Assembly: GCA_029067205.1 (NCBI GenBank)
Contig: JAIEEY010000079.1
Location: 1-64,000, forward strand
Origin: Lachnospiraceae bacterium
GTDB lineage: Bacteria > Bacillota > Clostridia > Lachnospirales > Lachnospiraceae
Reading direction: 5' to 3'
DNA: 64,000 bases
Within the stretch, counting starts at the first letter, position 1. Every line of letters begins with the position of its first letter. This document shows, in pieces, positions 8,493 to 18,040 of the stretch. The position numbers and the translations under genes were made by a program. The notes under the pieces are model-generated. The model worked only from the letters and a program-made list of their open reading frames with translations. It did not search any database and was not told the DNA's origin.

Positions 8493-9475
8493 AAATTCTC
8501 TTTGTACCAGTCGATTGCAAGTGCAATGCCGCTCTCAAAATCATACTCCGGATTATAACCCAGCATTTCCTTTGCCTTCGAGATATCCGCGTTGGAATGC
8601 TTGATATCCCCAGCGCGGTCCGGACCGAAATGGGGCTCCACTTCCTTGCCGAGCGCTTTGCACAGGTCATAATAGATATCAATCAGATATTCCCTGCCGC
8701 CATACGCAATGTTAAATGCCTGTCCCGCTGCATCGCTCGACGCCTGACACGCTCTTAAGTTTGCCTCGATCACGTTGTCGATGTAGGTGAAATCCCTCGA
8801 TTGTTTCCCATCTCCATTGATCGTCGGAACATCGCCGTCAAGCAGCTGCTTGATAAACTTGGGAATCACTGCCGCATAAGCGCCGTTGGGATCCTGCCTT
8901 CGCCCAAATACATTGAAATAGCGCAAGCCATAGGTGTCAAGGCCATAGAGTTTCTTATAGAGTTTTCCATACTCTTCGTTTGTACGTTTTGTCAGTGCAT
9001 AGGGCGATAACAGATTGCCCTCCTCTCCCTCCTTCTTGGGAAGAACAGGGTGATCACCGTAGACAGAAGAACTCGACGCATATACAAACTTCTTTACGCC
9101 GTTCTGCCTTGCCGCTTCCATCATATTCAGTGTCCCCATAATATTGTTCTGCTCATAAAATAACGGCATCTCGATGCTTCTGGGAACAGAGCCCCACGCC
9201 GCCTGATTTAAAACGTAGTCAACCCCCTCACATGCTTTCATACAGGTGTCGAAGTCTTTGATATCGCCTTTGATAAAGGTATAGTTTGACCTGTCCATAA
9301 ACATCTTCACATTGTCTTCCTTACCAGTGGAGAGATCGTCAAGGCATCTCACCTGATACCCCATATCCGTCAACGCCTCACACAGGTTGGAACCGATAAA
9401 ACCGGCGCCGCCTGTCACAAGAAACACACTGTCCCTGTCAAACTTTAAATCTCTATATCCCATGTTATCAACCAT
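8489..9475 (-). CDS. wbpP: UDP-N-acetylglucosamine 4-epimerase (WbpP-like)
   Basis: A 328-residue extended short-chain dehydrogenase. It has the NAD motif GGAGFIGS (near residue 20), the SSSSVYG strand and the YxxxK catalytic pair in SPYALTKR. The LSPYALTK and NVFGRRQDPNGAYAAV segments match the WbpP group that interconverts UDP-GlcNAc and UDP-GalNAc. With the WbpO-like dehydrogenase nearby it would supply UDP-GalNAcA. The initiator may be the ATG at 9475 or the one four codons later; neither has an ideal ribosome site. Confidence 0.85.
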   Translation of the reverse strand: MVDNMGYRDLKFDRDSVFLVTGGAGFIGSNLCEALTDMGYQVRCLDDLSTGKEDNVKMFMDRSNYTFIKGDIKDFDTCMKACEGVDYVLNQAAWGSVPRSIEMPLFYEQNNIMGTLNMMEAARQNGVKKFVYASSSSVYGDHPVLPKKEGEEGNLLSPYALTKRTNEEYGKLYKKLYGLDTYGLRYFNVFGRRQDPNGAYAAVIPKFIKQLLDGDVPTINGDGKQSRDFTYIDNVIEANLRACQASSDAAGQAFNIAYGGREYLIDIYYDLCKALGKEVEPHFGPDRAGDIKHSNADISKAKEMLGYNPEYDFESGIALAIDWYKENL

Positions 9476-10907
9476 GCCTTTCCCGATAAATATTTCTGAG
9501 TTCTACGAGTTCCAAAAATCCTGCCATATAAAACAGCGGAAGGTTATATATCATATATCTGGAGATACATTGGATCATCAGTGCTGTCGCACAGACATTT
9601 CCCGTAATCGTGAGCAGCACAACAGCCATAAAAGAGGCTGCCCTGCTCTTTGAATCCCGCTTCCACAGTATGATCGTCAATACCACTGCCGCAATATAAA
9701 TAAATACGGCATACCATGCCAAAAAAACATTTTCATACGCAACAGTCCTGATAAACCCGAGTGCGATCACATTGATATAATTCCCTGCATATCTGCCGAT
9801 CACCTGCGGCATCAGCTCTGCTGAAAGTTCTGCGGCAACCTCATCGACCGCGATCATCAGCTCCTGAAAGCGATCCGGATAGATTCCCTGCTTCTCACCG
9901 ACATATTGTTTTGCCGGTTCCGCAAAATAGGTGAAATTCAGCTCGTCGTGACATTCCTCGTGGTATGCCGCCCTGCCAAGAATCCCAGACGGTGCGTATT
10001 TATAATTCATCTGATCTGCATCTGCACTGTCATATATCTCATAAAACAACGCCCGTAGCCCATCATCGGCAACTGCATCACCGTCCTCCCTGTCTGCAAC
10101 ATACAAAACATTGGCAAACGACATCGCTTTCCCCGACGCAGTATCCACAAATAATCCCTGTTCACAGTAGTTGTACACATGAATCACAATACTTCTCGCC
10201 ACAAATGCAATGACAACTGCTGCCAAAACTGCAATCAATCCCTGTTTTAATATATTTTCTGCCAACACAAATGTATTTTTTTTATCCCGCGTCCTGTGCG
10301 TCACCGCAATGCCATTTTTCACTAACAACACATATGCCACCAGAAACCACACGACAAACAGCACCATCATCTGGCCGCGGATCAATGAGATCAGCAGAAA
10401 GAAAGCAAGCGTGCCAAAACTCTTTTTTCCAACAGGCTTTCCCGACCACATCATATCCAGCAGACTCATAAAAGCCAGCGGATACAGGGAAAACAGGATT
10501 CCCTCCGTCATCAGAGCATTTGTCAGCACTAAATGCGTACTCGCAAACACTGGCGTCATAATGTGCGGTACCAGCAAAATTCCTGTGAATAATAATGACA
10601 CCCCTACATTCAAGACAAAACGTTTTCTTATAAACACAATCGATATTGTGTTTGCCGCCACGGCCAGAATATTTTGGAACAATACGATCAGCCAATATTG
10701 ATTTTCAGGCGATACGAATCGGCAAAACTGCATCAGCAGTGCATAGACCGGCTCCCGCATGATCATTTGGTTTTCATATTGAAAGGTATCTCCTACATAC
10801 ATCGGCTCGCCTGTCATGAGCAAATATCCAAAGAAAACTGTGAATATCCCCAAGAAAACGAAACTCATTCTATCCTTATGCATTCTCTCCAATACTATAG
10901 TCTCCAA
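9468..10907 (-). CDS. Polytopic membrane protein, GT-C-like (paralogue of 3096-4493)
   Basis: A 479-residue multi-pass membrane protein. It shares the early YVGDTFQYENQMIMREPVY loop and the late RYMIYNLPLFYMAG segment with the protein at 3096-4493, so the two are paralogues of one family. A polyprenyl-phosphate-dependent transferase role is inferred from the GT-C-like topology. The frame opens with TTG at 10907; an ATG at 10883 (MHKDRM) is the alternative start. It lies between wbpO and wbpP in the operon. Confidence 0.65.
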   Translation of the reverse strand: METIVLERMHKDRMSFVFLGIFTVFFGYLLMTGEPMYVGDTFQYENQMIMREPVYALLMQFCRFVSPENQYWLIVLFQNILAVAANTISIVFIRKRFVLNVGVSLLFTGILLVPHIMTPVFASTHLVLTNALMTEGILFSLYPLAFMSLLDMMWSGKPVGKKSFGTLAFFLLISLIRGQMMVLFVVWFLVAYVLLVKNGIAVTHRTRDKKNTFVLAENILKQGLIAVLAAVVIAFVARSIVIHVYNYCEQGLFVDTASGKAMSFANVLYVADREDGDAVADDGLRALFYEIYDSADADQMNYKYAPSGILGRAAYHEECHDELNFTYFAEPAKQYVGEKQGIYPDRFQELMIAVDEVAAELSAELMPQVIGRYAGNYINVIALGFIRTVAYENVFLAWYAVFIYIAAVVLTIILWKRDSKSRAASFMAVVLLTITGNVCATALMIQCISRYMIYNLPLFYMAGFLELVELRNIYRERHG

Positions 10908-12211
10908 TAAAGATACCCTGCATCCACATACGTTTTTTTATCCAGAATACCCTTTAAGTCAGTCAACACCTTTGCCCTGCCTCTGTCTGCATAGAGCGCA
11001 TCCAAGTCCGCCATGCCAAATGACTTGTAGGACTCATGTGCCACTGCGAGAATCACCGCATCGCAATCCTTAATATCTGTCAACGGCGTAAACTCAATTC
11101 CGTACAGGTGTTTCGCCTCATCAGCGTCAGCATTGTCATCCGTCACCTGTGCTGTAATGCCATACTCTTTCAATTCGTTATAGATATCAATGATCTTGGT
11201 ATTTCTGGTATCCGGGCAGTTCTCCTTGAATGTAAAGCCGAGGATTGCTACCTTGGCACTCTTTACTGGAATATCTGCCTTGATCAGATTCTTGACAAGG
11301 TTCTCTGCCACATATTTGCCCATGTCATCGTTAATACGGCGTCCGGAAAGAATGATCTGAGAGTGATATCCCAGCTGCTCCGCCTTGTAAGTCAGATAAT
11401 ACGGGTCAACACCGATGCAGTGTCCACCGACAAGTCCCGGCTGGAAATTCAGGAAATTCCACTTTGTTCCTGCCGCTTCCAGAACGGACTTTGTGTCAAT
11501 CCCCATCTTGTTAAATATAATGGAAAGTTCATTCATAAATGCTATGTTGATGTCTCTCTGACTGTTCTCGATCACCTTTGCTGCCTCTGCGACCTTGATG
11601 GACTCCGCTCTGTATACGCCAGCCTCAACCACAAGCTCATACACATGTGCAACTTCGTCAAGTGTCTTTGCATCCATACCGGACACAATCTTTGTGATCG
11701 TCTCCAGACGGTGTATCTTATCCCCTGGATTGATACGCTCTGGTGAATAGCCAATCTTAAAGTCCACACCGCACTTTAAACCGGATTCCTTCTCGAGAAT
11801 CGGCACACAGATATCCTCCGTGACACCGGGATACACTGTCGACTCAAACACTACAATAGAACCTTTGGTAAGATTCTGTCCAAGAATACGGCTTGCACCC
11901 TCAACAGGTGTCAGATCCGGCGTGTGGTCATCATTGACCGGTGTTGGAACTGCCACGATATGGAACTTTGCTTCTCTTAACCGGGAAGCGTCAGCAGTAA
12001 ACTCCACCTGTGTGTTCCTGATCACCTCGTCTCCCACTTCATTCGTGGGGTCTATACCCGACTTATAGAGAGCGATCTTTGCCGCATTCAGGTCAAACCC
12101 CACGACTTTGATCTTCCTCGCAAAAGCAACTGCAATCGGCATTCCCACATAGCCAAGCCCAACCAGTGACAATTTCTCTTTTCCGCTCAAAATATCTTCG
12201 TATAAACTCAT
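10895..12211 (-). CDS. wbpO: UDP-N-acetyl-D-galactosamine/glucosamine 6-dehydrogenase (WbpO/TviB-like)
   Basis: A 438-residue UDP-sugar dehydrogenase. It has the GLGYVGMPIA Rossmann motif near residue 19, the FESTVYPG segment, and the catalytic Cys in GGHCIGVDPY. The IGYSPERINPGD segment is typical of the WbpO/TviB/CapL branch, which oxidises UDP-GalNAc or UDP-GlcNAc to the uronic acid. The neighbouring WbpP-like epimerase favours UDP-GalNAcA as product. ATG at 12211 overlaps the GT4 stop. Confidence 0.9.
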   Translation of the reverse strand: MSLYEDILSGKEKLSLVGLGYVGMPIAVAFARKIKVVGFDLNAAKIALYKSGIDPTNEVGDEVIRNTQVEFTADASRLREAKFHIVAVPTPVNDDHTPDLTPVEGASRILGQNLTKGSIVVFESTVYPGVTEDICVPILEKESGLKCGVDFKIGYSPERINPGDKIHRLETITKIVSGMDAKTLDEVAHVYELVVEAGVYRAESIKVAEAAKVIENSQRDINIAFMNELSIIFNKMGIDTKSVLEAAGTKWNFLNFQPGLVGGHCIGVDPYYLTYKAEQLGYHSQIILSGRRINDDMGKYVAENLVKNLIKADIPVKSAKVAILGFTFKENCPDTRNTKIIDIYNELKEYGITAQVTDDNADADEAKHLYGIEFTPLTDIKDCDAVILAVAHESYKSFGMADLDALYADRGRAKVLTDLKGILDKKTYVDAGYLYWRL

Positions 12212-13314
12212 CTTAGATTTTCTCCTTTCATGATCGCATGAATTTCTTCCATATATATTTGTACCACTTTCCTACGGTCAAATTCCTTTTCCATTTTAAC
12301 CCTTGCATTTTTTCCCATCTGAGCACGTTTCTCATAAGGAAGGCTTATAAATTTTCTAAGCGTTTCCAGGAGCGCCTCCCTATCCCTCGGCACAAACCCG
12401 AATCCTGTTATACCGTCCTCGAAACCTTCCTGACAGCCTGGTATCTGCGAAGCCAGCACCGGGCGCCCACTTGCAGCCGCCTCCAAAATGACATTGGACA
12501 TTCCCTCGTGATAACTTGGCATTAATATAGCAGATGCTTCCTGATAATATGGTGTAATATCTTTTTGATAACCAATGTGCTCTACGATTTTCTTTTTTTC
12601 GAATTGCTCTATTTTATACTTATAGTCATCCTCATAATTTCCGACGAGTCTGAATACGACTTCCGGATACTCTTCGCGGATCTCAGCCGCCGCATAGAGC
12701 AGCTCATCAATCCCCTTTTCCTTCATAACTCTGCCCACATAGAGAAAAATCATCCCCCCCTCCTTAGAAGGATATTCCTTAAAACAATGTCTGTCAAGAT
12801 TTACTCCAGAACCAGGTAAAAGTCTCGTCTTTTTTCCCTGAATATGAAACTGCTCAAATATGTCCTGATTCGCCCTGTTCTGAAAAAAAACGCATTTGGC
12901 ATTTTTCAATGCTATTTTATATAAAAAAATTACTATTTTCCGAATCAGATTATCGTTTTCAAAAGCTGAACCCAAGCCCGTGATGTTAGCAAGATATGGT
13001 ATCTTTTGAATCCTGCAGCACAGATTCCCATAAATATTTGGTTTAACCGTATAAGTCAATACAATATCAGGCTTTATTTTGTGCACCATTTTAAAATATT
13101 CACAAAATAATTTGATATCCCGCACAGGATTGATTCCCCGCCTGTCAATCGGCGTATGGATAACCCTGCTCCCCTCTCTGGCAAGCTCTGGCACCTTTTG
13201 CTCGTCTGGAAGGCTTATAAATACCTCATATTCTTTTAAAAGCTCCCTGATCAGCTCGTTTCGAAAATCATATAACCCGCTTGCAGAATTGGCAAGTATC
13301 AATACTTTCCCCAT
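12208..13314 (-). CDS. Glycosyltransferase family 4 (PglA/CapM-like)
   Basis: A 368-residue GT-B enzyme starting MGKVLILANSASGLYDFR. The ANSASGLYDFRNEL and TYTVKPNIYG segments are typical of PglA-like transferases, which add the second sugar (often GalNAc) to undecaprenyl-PP-linked bacillosamine-type sugars. The donor E-x7-E motif is in EGMSNVILE. The ATG at 13314 has AGGGA 9 nt upstream and is preferred over an upstream ATG at 13338, which would overlap the ATP-grasp gene. Confidence 0.85.
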   Translation of the reverse strand: MGKVLILANSASGLYDFRNELIRELLKEYEVFISLPDEQKVPELAREGSRVIHTPIDRRGINPVRDIKLFCEYFKMVHKIKPDIVLTYTVKPNIYGNLCCRIQKIPYLANITGLGSAFENDNLIRKIVIFLYKIALKNAKCVFFQNRANQDIFEQFHIQGKKTRLLPGSGVNLDRHCFKEYPSKEGGMIFLYVGRVMKEKGIDELLYAAAEIREEYPEVVFRLVGNYEDDYKYKIEQFEKKKIVEHIGYQKDITPYYQEASAILMPSYHEGMSNVILEAAASGRPVLASQIPGCQEGFEDGITGFGFVPRDREALLETLRKFISLPYEKRAQMGKNARVKMEKEFDRRKVVQIYMEEIHAIMKGENLR

Positions 13315-13315
13315 A

Positions 13316-14299
13316 TCATACATTCCCTTTTGCATCAACTGTATCTACGAGCATGATCTCATTGTATTTCATCATCACCTTTTGTGTCTGATATCCACCG
13401 ACGGCGACAGGGTTTGCCACTCCCAAAAGATTATTTTTGATAAGAGTCATGTGATCTGCTCCACAGGCATATGCATGGGGATATCCGCCGCCAAACCGCG
13501 GATTTACCTCTGAAAAATAATATACGCCATCCTGCTCAAAAATATCAATGTCAATCTGTCCTGTAAACCCGTTTTCTGTCACAAACTTTTTGATCTGTTC
13601 AAATAATTGCTCATCAATAAAAGATATTGCCTTATCGGTCTCCCCTGCCCGCATCACAAGTTTCTTCTTGGTGAAAATGGACACAACCTCCCTGCTGATC
13701 AGATCAATATAGACATCTGCACCAATCTCCTGCCCTGTCATATACTCCTGTATAATCATCTGTTCACCATGCGTGAACAAAAACTCCGCTGTATCCATAT
13801 CATCGGCTTTGGCAATCTGAATGCTCGCACTGCCTTTCATCGGCTTTACAAAAACCGGGAAACTGATCTTTTCAAGCTCCAGATCCCTTTTGAATTCCTC
13901 TATAGCGATATATGTTTTTGCACAAGGATATTCATGTGCTTTCATCCAACAGTACAATTCCCACTTATTTAATGTGCGTTCGCACAGTTCACAGGAAGAG
14001 CCAATGACTGTAACACCAAGGGCTTTAAAATCCTCCTCATGCAATGCGATCAACGAAAGTTCCGGATCAATAAGTGACAGCACACCTGTGACAGATTCTT
14101 TTTTGCAGATATCATATATCACATCGAGATACCCTGGCTCTGTAATCCTTGGCACAATATAATGGGCATCTGCCTCATACAGCGCTGGCGCATAAGGACT
14201 GCAGTCCGTGCAGATTATTTTGCCATCCCTGCCAAAAGATTCTTTAAAATATTGAACCACCTTATCTCTTGTACCACAGCTTAATATCAAAAGATTCAT
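13316..14299 (-). CDS. ATP-grasp ligase (carbamoyl-phosphate-synthase-like)
   Basis: A 327-residue protein with a pre-ATP-grasp Rossmann-like start (MNLLILSCGTRDKV), an ATP-binding segment around FVKPMKGSASIQI, and the metal-binding end EVNPRFGGGYP. ATP-grasp enzymes join a carboxylate to an amine through an acyl-phosphate. It lies between the PglC-like and PglA-like genes, so a plausible job is coupling an amino acid or other acid to the 4-amino group of the first sugar. That role is inference. The ribosome site AAAGGAG is strong. Confidence 0.8.
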   Translation of the reverse strand: MNLLILSCGTRDKVVQYFKESFGRDGKIICTDCSPYAPALYEADAHYIVPRITEPGYLDVIYDICKKESVTGVLSLIDPELSLIALHEEDFKALGVTVIGSSCELCERTLNKWELYCWMKAHEYPCAKTYIAIEEFKRDLELEKISFPVFVKPMKGSASIQIAKADDMDTAEFLFTHGEQMIIQEYMTGQEIGADVYIDLISREVVSIFTKKKLVMRAGETDKAISFIDEQLFEQIKKFVTENGFTGQIDIDIFEQDGVYYFSEVNPRFGGGYPHAYACGADHMTLIKNNLLGVANPVAVGGYQTQKVMMKYNEIMLVDTVDAKGNV

Positions 14300-14304
14300 T
14301 GCAA

Positions 14305-14931
14305 CTACTCCTTTTTCTGCTTTGCCTTTCTGATCTCAGCAAAATTACCTTCTACCTGATTTGTGTTCACTTCTATATCTTCGTGTGTCAAAACCTTGCA
14401 GATTGTCATGCAAAAAATTTTCACATCCATGACAAATGTAAGATTTCTGACATACTCTACATCTGTCGCAATACGCCTGTCCCAGTCAAGCAGGTTTCTC
14501 CCCCGCACCTGTGCAAGCCCTGTAAGTCCTGGTCTTACACTGTGTCTGAGCCGCTCCTCGTCCGTGTAATATGGAAGATAGCTTACCAAAAGGGGGCGCG
14601 GTCCGATCAGGCTCATATCACCTTTTAGGATATTCCATAACTCGGGAAGTTCATCGAGGCTTGTCGCCCGCAGCATCTTCCCAAATTTCGTCAGCCGAAC
14701 CTCATCCGGCAGCAGTTCGCCGTCAGCACCACGCTCATTTGTCATGGAACGAAATTTGCAGAGTTTAAATACCTTTTCATGATATCCTGGTCTCTCCTGA
14801 TGAAAGATCACTGGCGTACCGAGCTTTACGCGCACCAGCACTGCAACGATCAACAGAACCGGACTCAGTATGATAAGTGCCATGAACGATATGACAATAT
14901 CCAACAACCGTTTTATATATTTCTGATACAT
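14305..14931 (-). CDS. pglC: Undecaprenyl-phosphate phosphoglycosyltransferase (PglC-like)
   Basis: A 208-residue monotopic phosphoglycosyltransferase. The N-terminal hydrophobic re-entrant helix (residues 9-33) is followed by FKLCKFRSM, DELPELWNIL, SLIGPRPLL and RPGLTGLAQV, the conserved bacterial sugar transferase motifs. Its small size fits the PglC/WbpL-like minimal catalytic form. It would start one glycan by moving a phosphosugar, probably the product of the adjacent PglF/PglE-like pair, onto undecaprenyl phosphate at the cytoplasmic face. Confidence 0.9.
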   Translation of the reverse strand: MYQKYIKRLLDIVISFMALIILSPVLLIVAVLVRVKLGTPVIFHQERPGYHEKVFKLCKFRSMTNERGADGELLPDEVRLTKFGKMLRATSLDELPELWNILKGDMSLIGPRPLLVSYLPYYTDEERLRHSVRPGLTGLAQVRGRNLLDWDRRIATDVEYVRNLTFVMDVKIFCMTICKVLTHEDIEVNTNQVEGNFAEIRKAKQKKE

Positions 14932-14946
14932 TTTTCCTGGCTCCCA

Positions 14947-16089
14947 CTATTTCTGAAAAAGTCCCCTCACAATGCCGATCACCTTATCCATATCTGCATC
15001 TGTATTCTTAATATCACTCGGCAGACATACACCTCGGTTAAAAATATCCTCACCAACGCTGATTCCGCTCTCATTATGACTCATAAAATCATACGCTGCA
15101 AAGACTGGCTGCAGGTTCATGGGTTTCCAGATCGGACGTGACTCGATGTTCTCAGCTTCTAGTGCATCCATCACCATGTCGGGTGTCACCTTGCTCCCCT
15201 GTTCTATTGTCATACAGGAGAGCCAGTTATTTGCATCCCCTTTTGGATTCAGGGGATTCATGGTAATTGCTGCAATGTCAGCAAATGCCTCCTGATATCT
15301 TTTGTAAATTGCCTTCTTTAACCTCAGATGCTCATCAAGATGCATCAGCTGTCCCCTTCCGATACCTGCATCAATGTTGCTCATCCGATAATTATATCCT
15401 ATCTTAGAGTGCTGATAATGTCTTGCCGCATCTCTCGCCTGTGTCGAAAGTACCCTTGCCTCCTTCACAAGCGCTTCCTCGCCGGACACCATCATCCCAC
15501 CGCCAGAGGTTGTGATGATCTTGTTGCCATTAAACGAATAGATCCCGATGCGTCCAAATGTTCCCGTATGCTTTCCATCATATGTAGAGCCAAGGGACTC
15601 CGCCGCATCCTCCAATATCGGTACCTTGTGCCTCTCACATATATGCATGATCTCATCCATCTTTGCCGGGGTACCATACAGATGAACGACAACGACTGCC
15701 CGTGGATTCGGATATTTTTCAAATGCTTTCTCAAGCGCCTGTGGCGACATATTCCAAGTATCTGGCTCTGCATCGATAAACACTGGTGTCGCTTTCTCAT
15801 ACACGATCGGATTGCAGCTGGCAGAAAATGTGAGTGATGATACGAACACCACATCCCCTTCCCCCACTCCCAATAGCTTTAGCCCCAGATGAATTGCTGC
15901 GGTCCCGGAACTTAACGCCGCGGCATATCCACATCCTGTATACGCTGCAAGCTCTGTCTCGAAATTGTTGACATTGGGTCCCAGCGGCGCCACCCAGTTT
16001 GTGTCAAACGCCTCCGCCACAAAGTGCTGCTCGTCTCCATGCATTGTAGGGCTTGATAGATAAATTCTTTTTTTTGCACTGCTTTCCAT
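14947..16089 (-). CDS. pglE: DegT/DnrJ/EryC1 sugar aminotransferase (PglE-like)
   Basis: A 380-residue PLP enzyme. The active-site Lys is in SFNGNKIITTSGGGM. The N-terminal RIYLSSPTMHGDEQ and DTNWVAPLGPNV segments match UDP-4-amino-4,6-dideoxy-GlcNAc transaminases of the PglE group. It would aminate C4 of the 4-keto sugar made by the neighbouring 4,6-dehydratase. The ribosome site GGAGGAGG is very strong. No PglD-type hexapeptide acetyltransferase lies next to it. Confidence 0.88.
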   Translation of the reverse strand: MESSAKKRIYLSSPTMHGDEQHFVAEAFDTNWVAPLGPNVNNFETELAAYTGCGYAAALSSGTAAIHLGLKLLGVGEGDVVFVSSLTFSASCNPIVYEKATPVFIDAEPDTWNMSPQALEKAFEKYPNPRAVVVVHLYGTPAKMDEIMHICERHKVPILEDAAESLGSTYDGKHTGTFGRIGIYSFNGNKIITTSGGGMMVSGEEALVKEARVLSTQARDAARHYQHSKIGYNYRMSNIDAGIGRGQLMHLDEHLRLKKAIYKRYQEAFADIAAITMNPLNPKGDANNWLSCMTIEQGSKVTPDMVMDALEAENIESRPIWKPMNLQPVFAAYDFMSHNESGISVGEDIFNRGVCLPSDIKNTDADMDKVIGIVRGLFQK

Positions 16090-16127
16090 AATATTCCTCC
16101 TCCATCTCTACAGAAACTGCTGTCATG

Positions 16128-18014
16128 TTATACATTCGTTTTTGACTGCTCTGTATCTGAACTTTTGGGCGAATATGTGGGCACGATCTCCTGTATCAAT
16201 GCACGCACATTATCACACTCACTTTCGACTGCCTGTTTTAGTTGATTAAGCTGCACATAAAATAACGTCTCGTCAAACTCGATCGGCTTACCGACATGAA
16301 TCAGCTTATTTTCTGTGTCCGTAAGCCCTTCCTCGCTCATCAGAAGCTCCTCATAGAGCTTTTCGCCTGGTCTTAATCCAGTGAACGCTATCTTGATATC
16401 CTCGTCAACCTTATAGCCAGACAATCGGATCAGGTTCTTTGCCAGATCCAATATTTTGACTGGCTCCCCCATATCAAGGACAAAGATTTCCCCGCCCCTG
16501 GCATAGACACCCGCCTGAAGTACCAGCGATACCGCCTCGGGAATTGTCATAAAATAGCGGATGATATCAGGGTGTGTGACTGTCACAGGACCTCCTGCAG
16601 CAATCTGTTTCTTGAACAGGGGAATCACGCTTCCATTGCTTCCCAGAACATTTCCAAAACGAACTGCCACAAACTCCGTATCATAATGACGATTGTATGT
16701 CTGTATGATCATTTCACAGATCCGTTTGCTTGCCCCCATGATATTCGTGGGATTCACCGCTTTATCGGTCGAAATCAGCACAAATTTCTTCACGCCATTC
16801 TGAACTGCCGCCTGTGCTGTCTTCCAAGTGCCAAATACATTGTTCTTGATCGCCTCATTTGGGCTTACTTCCATCAAGGGTACATGCTTGTGCGCCGCCG
16901 CGTGGTAGATAATATCGGGATGATAATTCTTCATGATGCTGTTGATGCGGTTTGTATTTCTCACAGAAGCAATCAGTACCACCAAGTCTAAATTGGGATA
17001 CTTGTGTTTCAGCTCCTGCTGTATCTCATAGGCATTATTCTCATAAATATCGACAATAATCAGTCTGGCTGGCTTGTGTCCTGCGATCTGCCGGCAGAGC
17101 TCACTGCCGATCGAACCGCCGCCGCCAGTCACCATGATCGTCTGACCTTTGACATAATTCAAAATAGACTCCAGATCGACCTTGATCGGATCGCGCCCCA
17201 GCAGATCCTCGACATCCACATTCCGCAGCTTGCTGACATTGACCTCGCCATTGACAAGCTGATAAATGCCCGGCAGGGTTCTCAGCTTGCAGCTCGTCTC
17301 CTTACAGATCTCGACAAGCGCTTTCATCGTCGCGCGGTTCGCCGACGGTATCGCTATAAAAATCTCGTCAATACCATACAGCGCAGCATATTCCACAATC
17401 CTGTCGCGCCCGCCGACAATCTTGATCCCCTGTATAAATCTGCCCCATTTGTTCTCGTCATCATCGATAATGCACTTGATCGTCATGGTGCTGTAGCTGC
17501 TGTTCGTAATCTCCTTGATCACCGTATTTCCAGCATCTCCGGCACCAATGATCATCACGCGCGTGCCATTTTTCCTGTTCTGTGCCTTATGGCGCATACT
17601 GCGCATAATACGGTAGGAAAACCTGGTACAGGTTGTGATCCCTGTAAGCACCAATGCGTACGTAAAATAATAGCTTCTCGGAATCGGGTACTGCATAAAC
17701 TTCATTCCAAGGAAGTCAAAAATAGCACTTAAGATACAGGCAGCAATGATATTCTGCACCTCCGCTGTCCCCGCAAACGCCCATAAACTGTGATACAGCT
17801 TAAAGACATAGAACACAGCAAGTGTCATGACCACATTGAAGATCATAAAATTCCATGCGGAGTTTAAGTAGACATCTGGAATATCTCTGTAATTTAATTC
17901 AAAGCGAATCCACAATGGCGCGATACTTGCAATACACACTGTCATGATATCAAGTATCACCAACACAATTCTTCTTTGCAGCAACTGTGGATTGATATGA
18001 TTTCCTATTTTCAT
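16128..18014 (-). CDS. pglF: UDP-GlcNAc 4,6-dehydratase, membrane type (PglF/WbpM-like)
   Basis: A 628-residue protein with four N-terminal membrane segments (about residues 15-130), a first nucleotide-binding region GAGDAGNTV, and a catalytic SDR domain with GGGGSIGSE. In the STDKAVNPTNIMGASK segment the usual YxxxK Tyr is Met, as is normal for long PglF/WbpM/FlaA1-like dehydratases. It makes UDP-4-keto-6-deoxy-GlcNAc for the aminotransferase downstream. Confidence 0.92.
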   Translation of the reverse strand: MKIGNHINPQLLQRRIVLVILDIMTVCIASIAPLWIRFELNYRDIPDVYLNSAWNFMIFNVVMTLAVFYVFKLYHSLWAFAGTAEVQNIIAACILSAIFDFLGMKFMQYPIPRSYYFTYALVLTGITTCTRFSYRIMRSMRHKAQNRKNGTRVMIIGAGDAGNTVIKEITNSSYSTMTIKCIIDDDENKWGRFIQGIKIVGGRDRIVEYAALYGIDEIFIAIPSANRATMKALVEICKETSCKLRTLPGIYQLVNGEVNVSKLRNVDVEDLLGRDPIKVDLESILNYVKGQTIMVTGGGGSIGSELCRQIAGHKPARLIIVDIYENNAYEIQQELKHKYPNLDLVVLIASVRNTNRINSIMKNYHPDIIYHAAAHKHVPLMEVSPNEAIKNNVFGTWKTAQAAVQNGVKKFVLISTDKAVNPTNIMGASKRICEMIIQTYNRHYDTEFVAVRFGNVLGSNGSVIPLFKKQIAAGGPVTVTHPDIIRYFMTIPEAVSLVLQAGVYARGGEIFVLDMGEPVKILDLAKNLIRLSGYKVDEDIKIAFTGLRPGEKLYEELLMSEEGLTDTENKLIHVGKPIEFDETLFYVQLNQLKQAVESECDNVRALIQEIVPTYSPKSSDTEQSKTNV

Positions 18015-18040
18015 AATTTTATATCTGCCTCCCGGCCCTT

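Noticed and set aside
16128-18014. PglF-like enzyme as inactive because the YxxxK Tyr is Met
   Set aside because: Long membrane-type dehydratases of the PglF/WbpM group normally have Met at this place.
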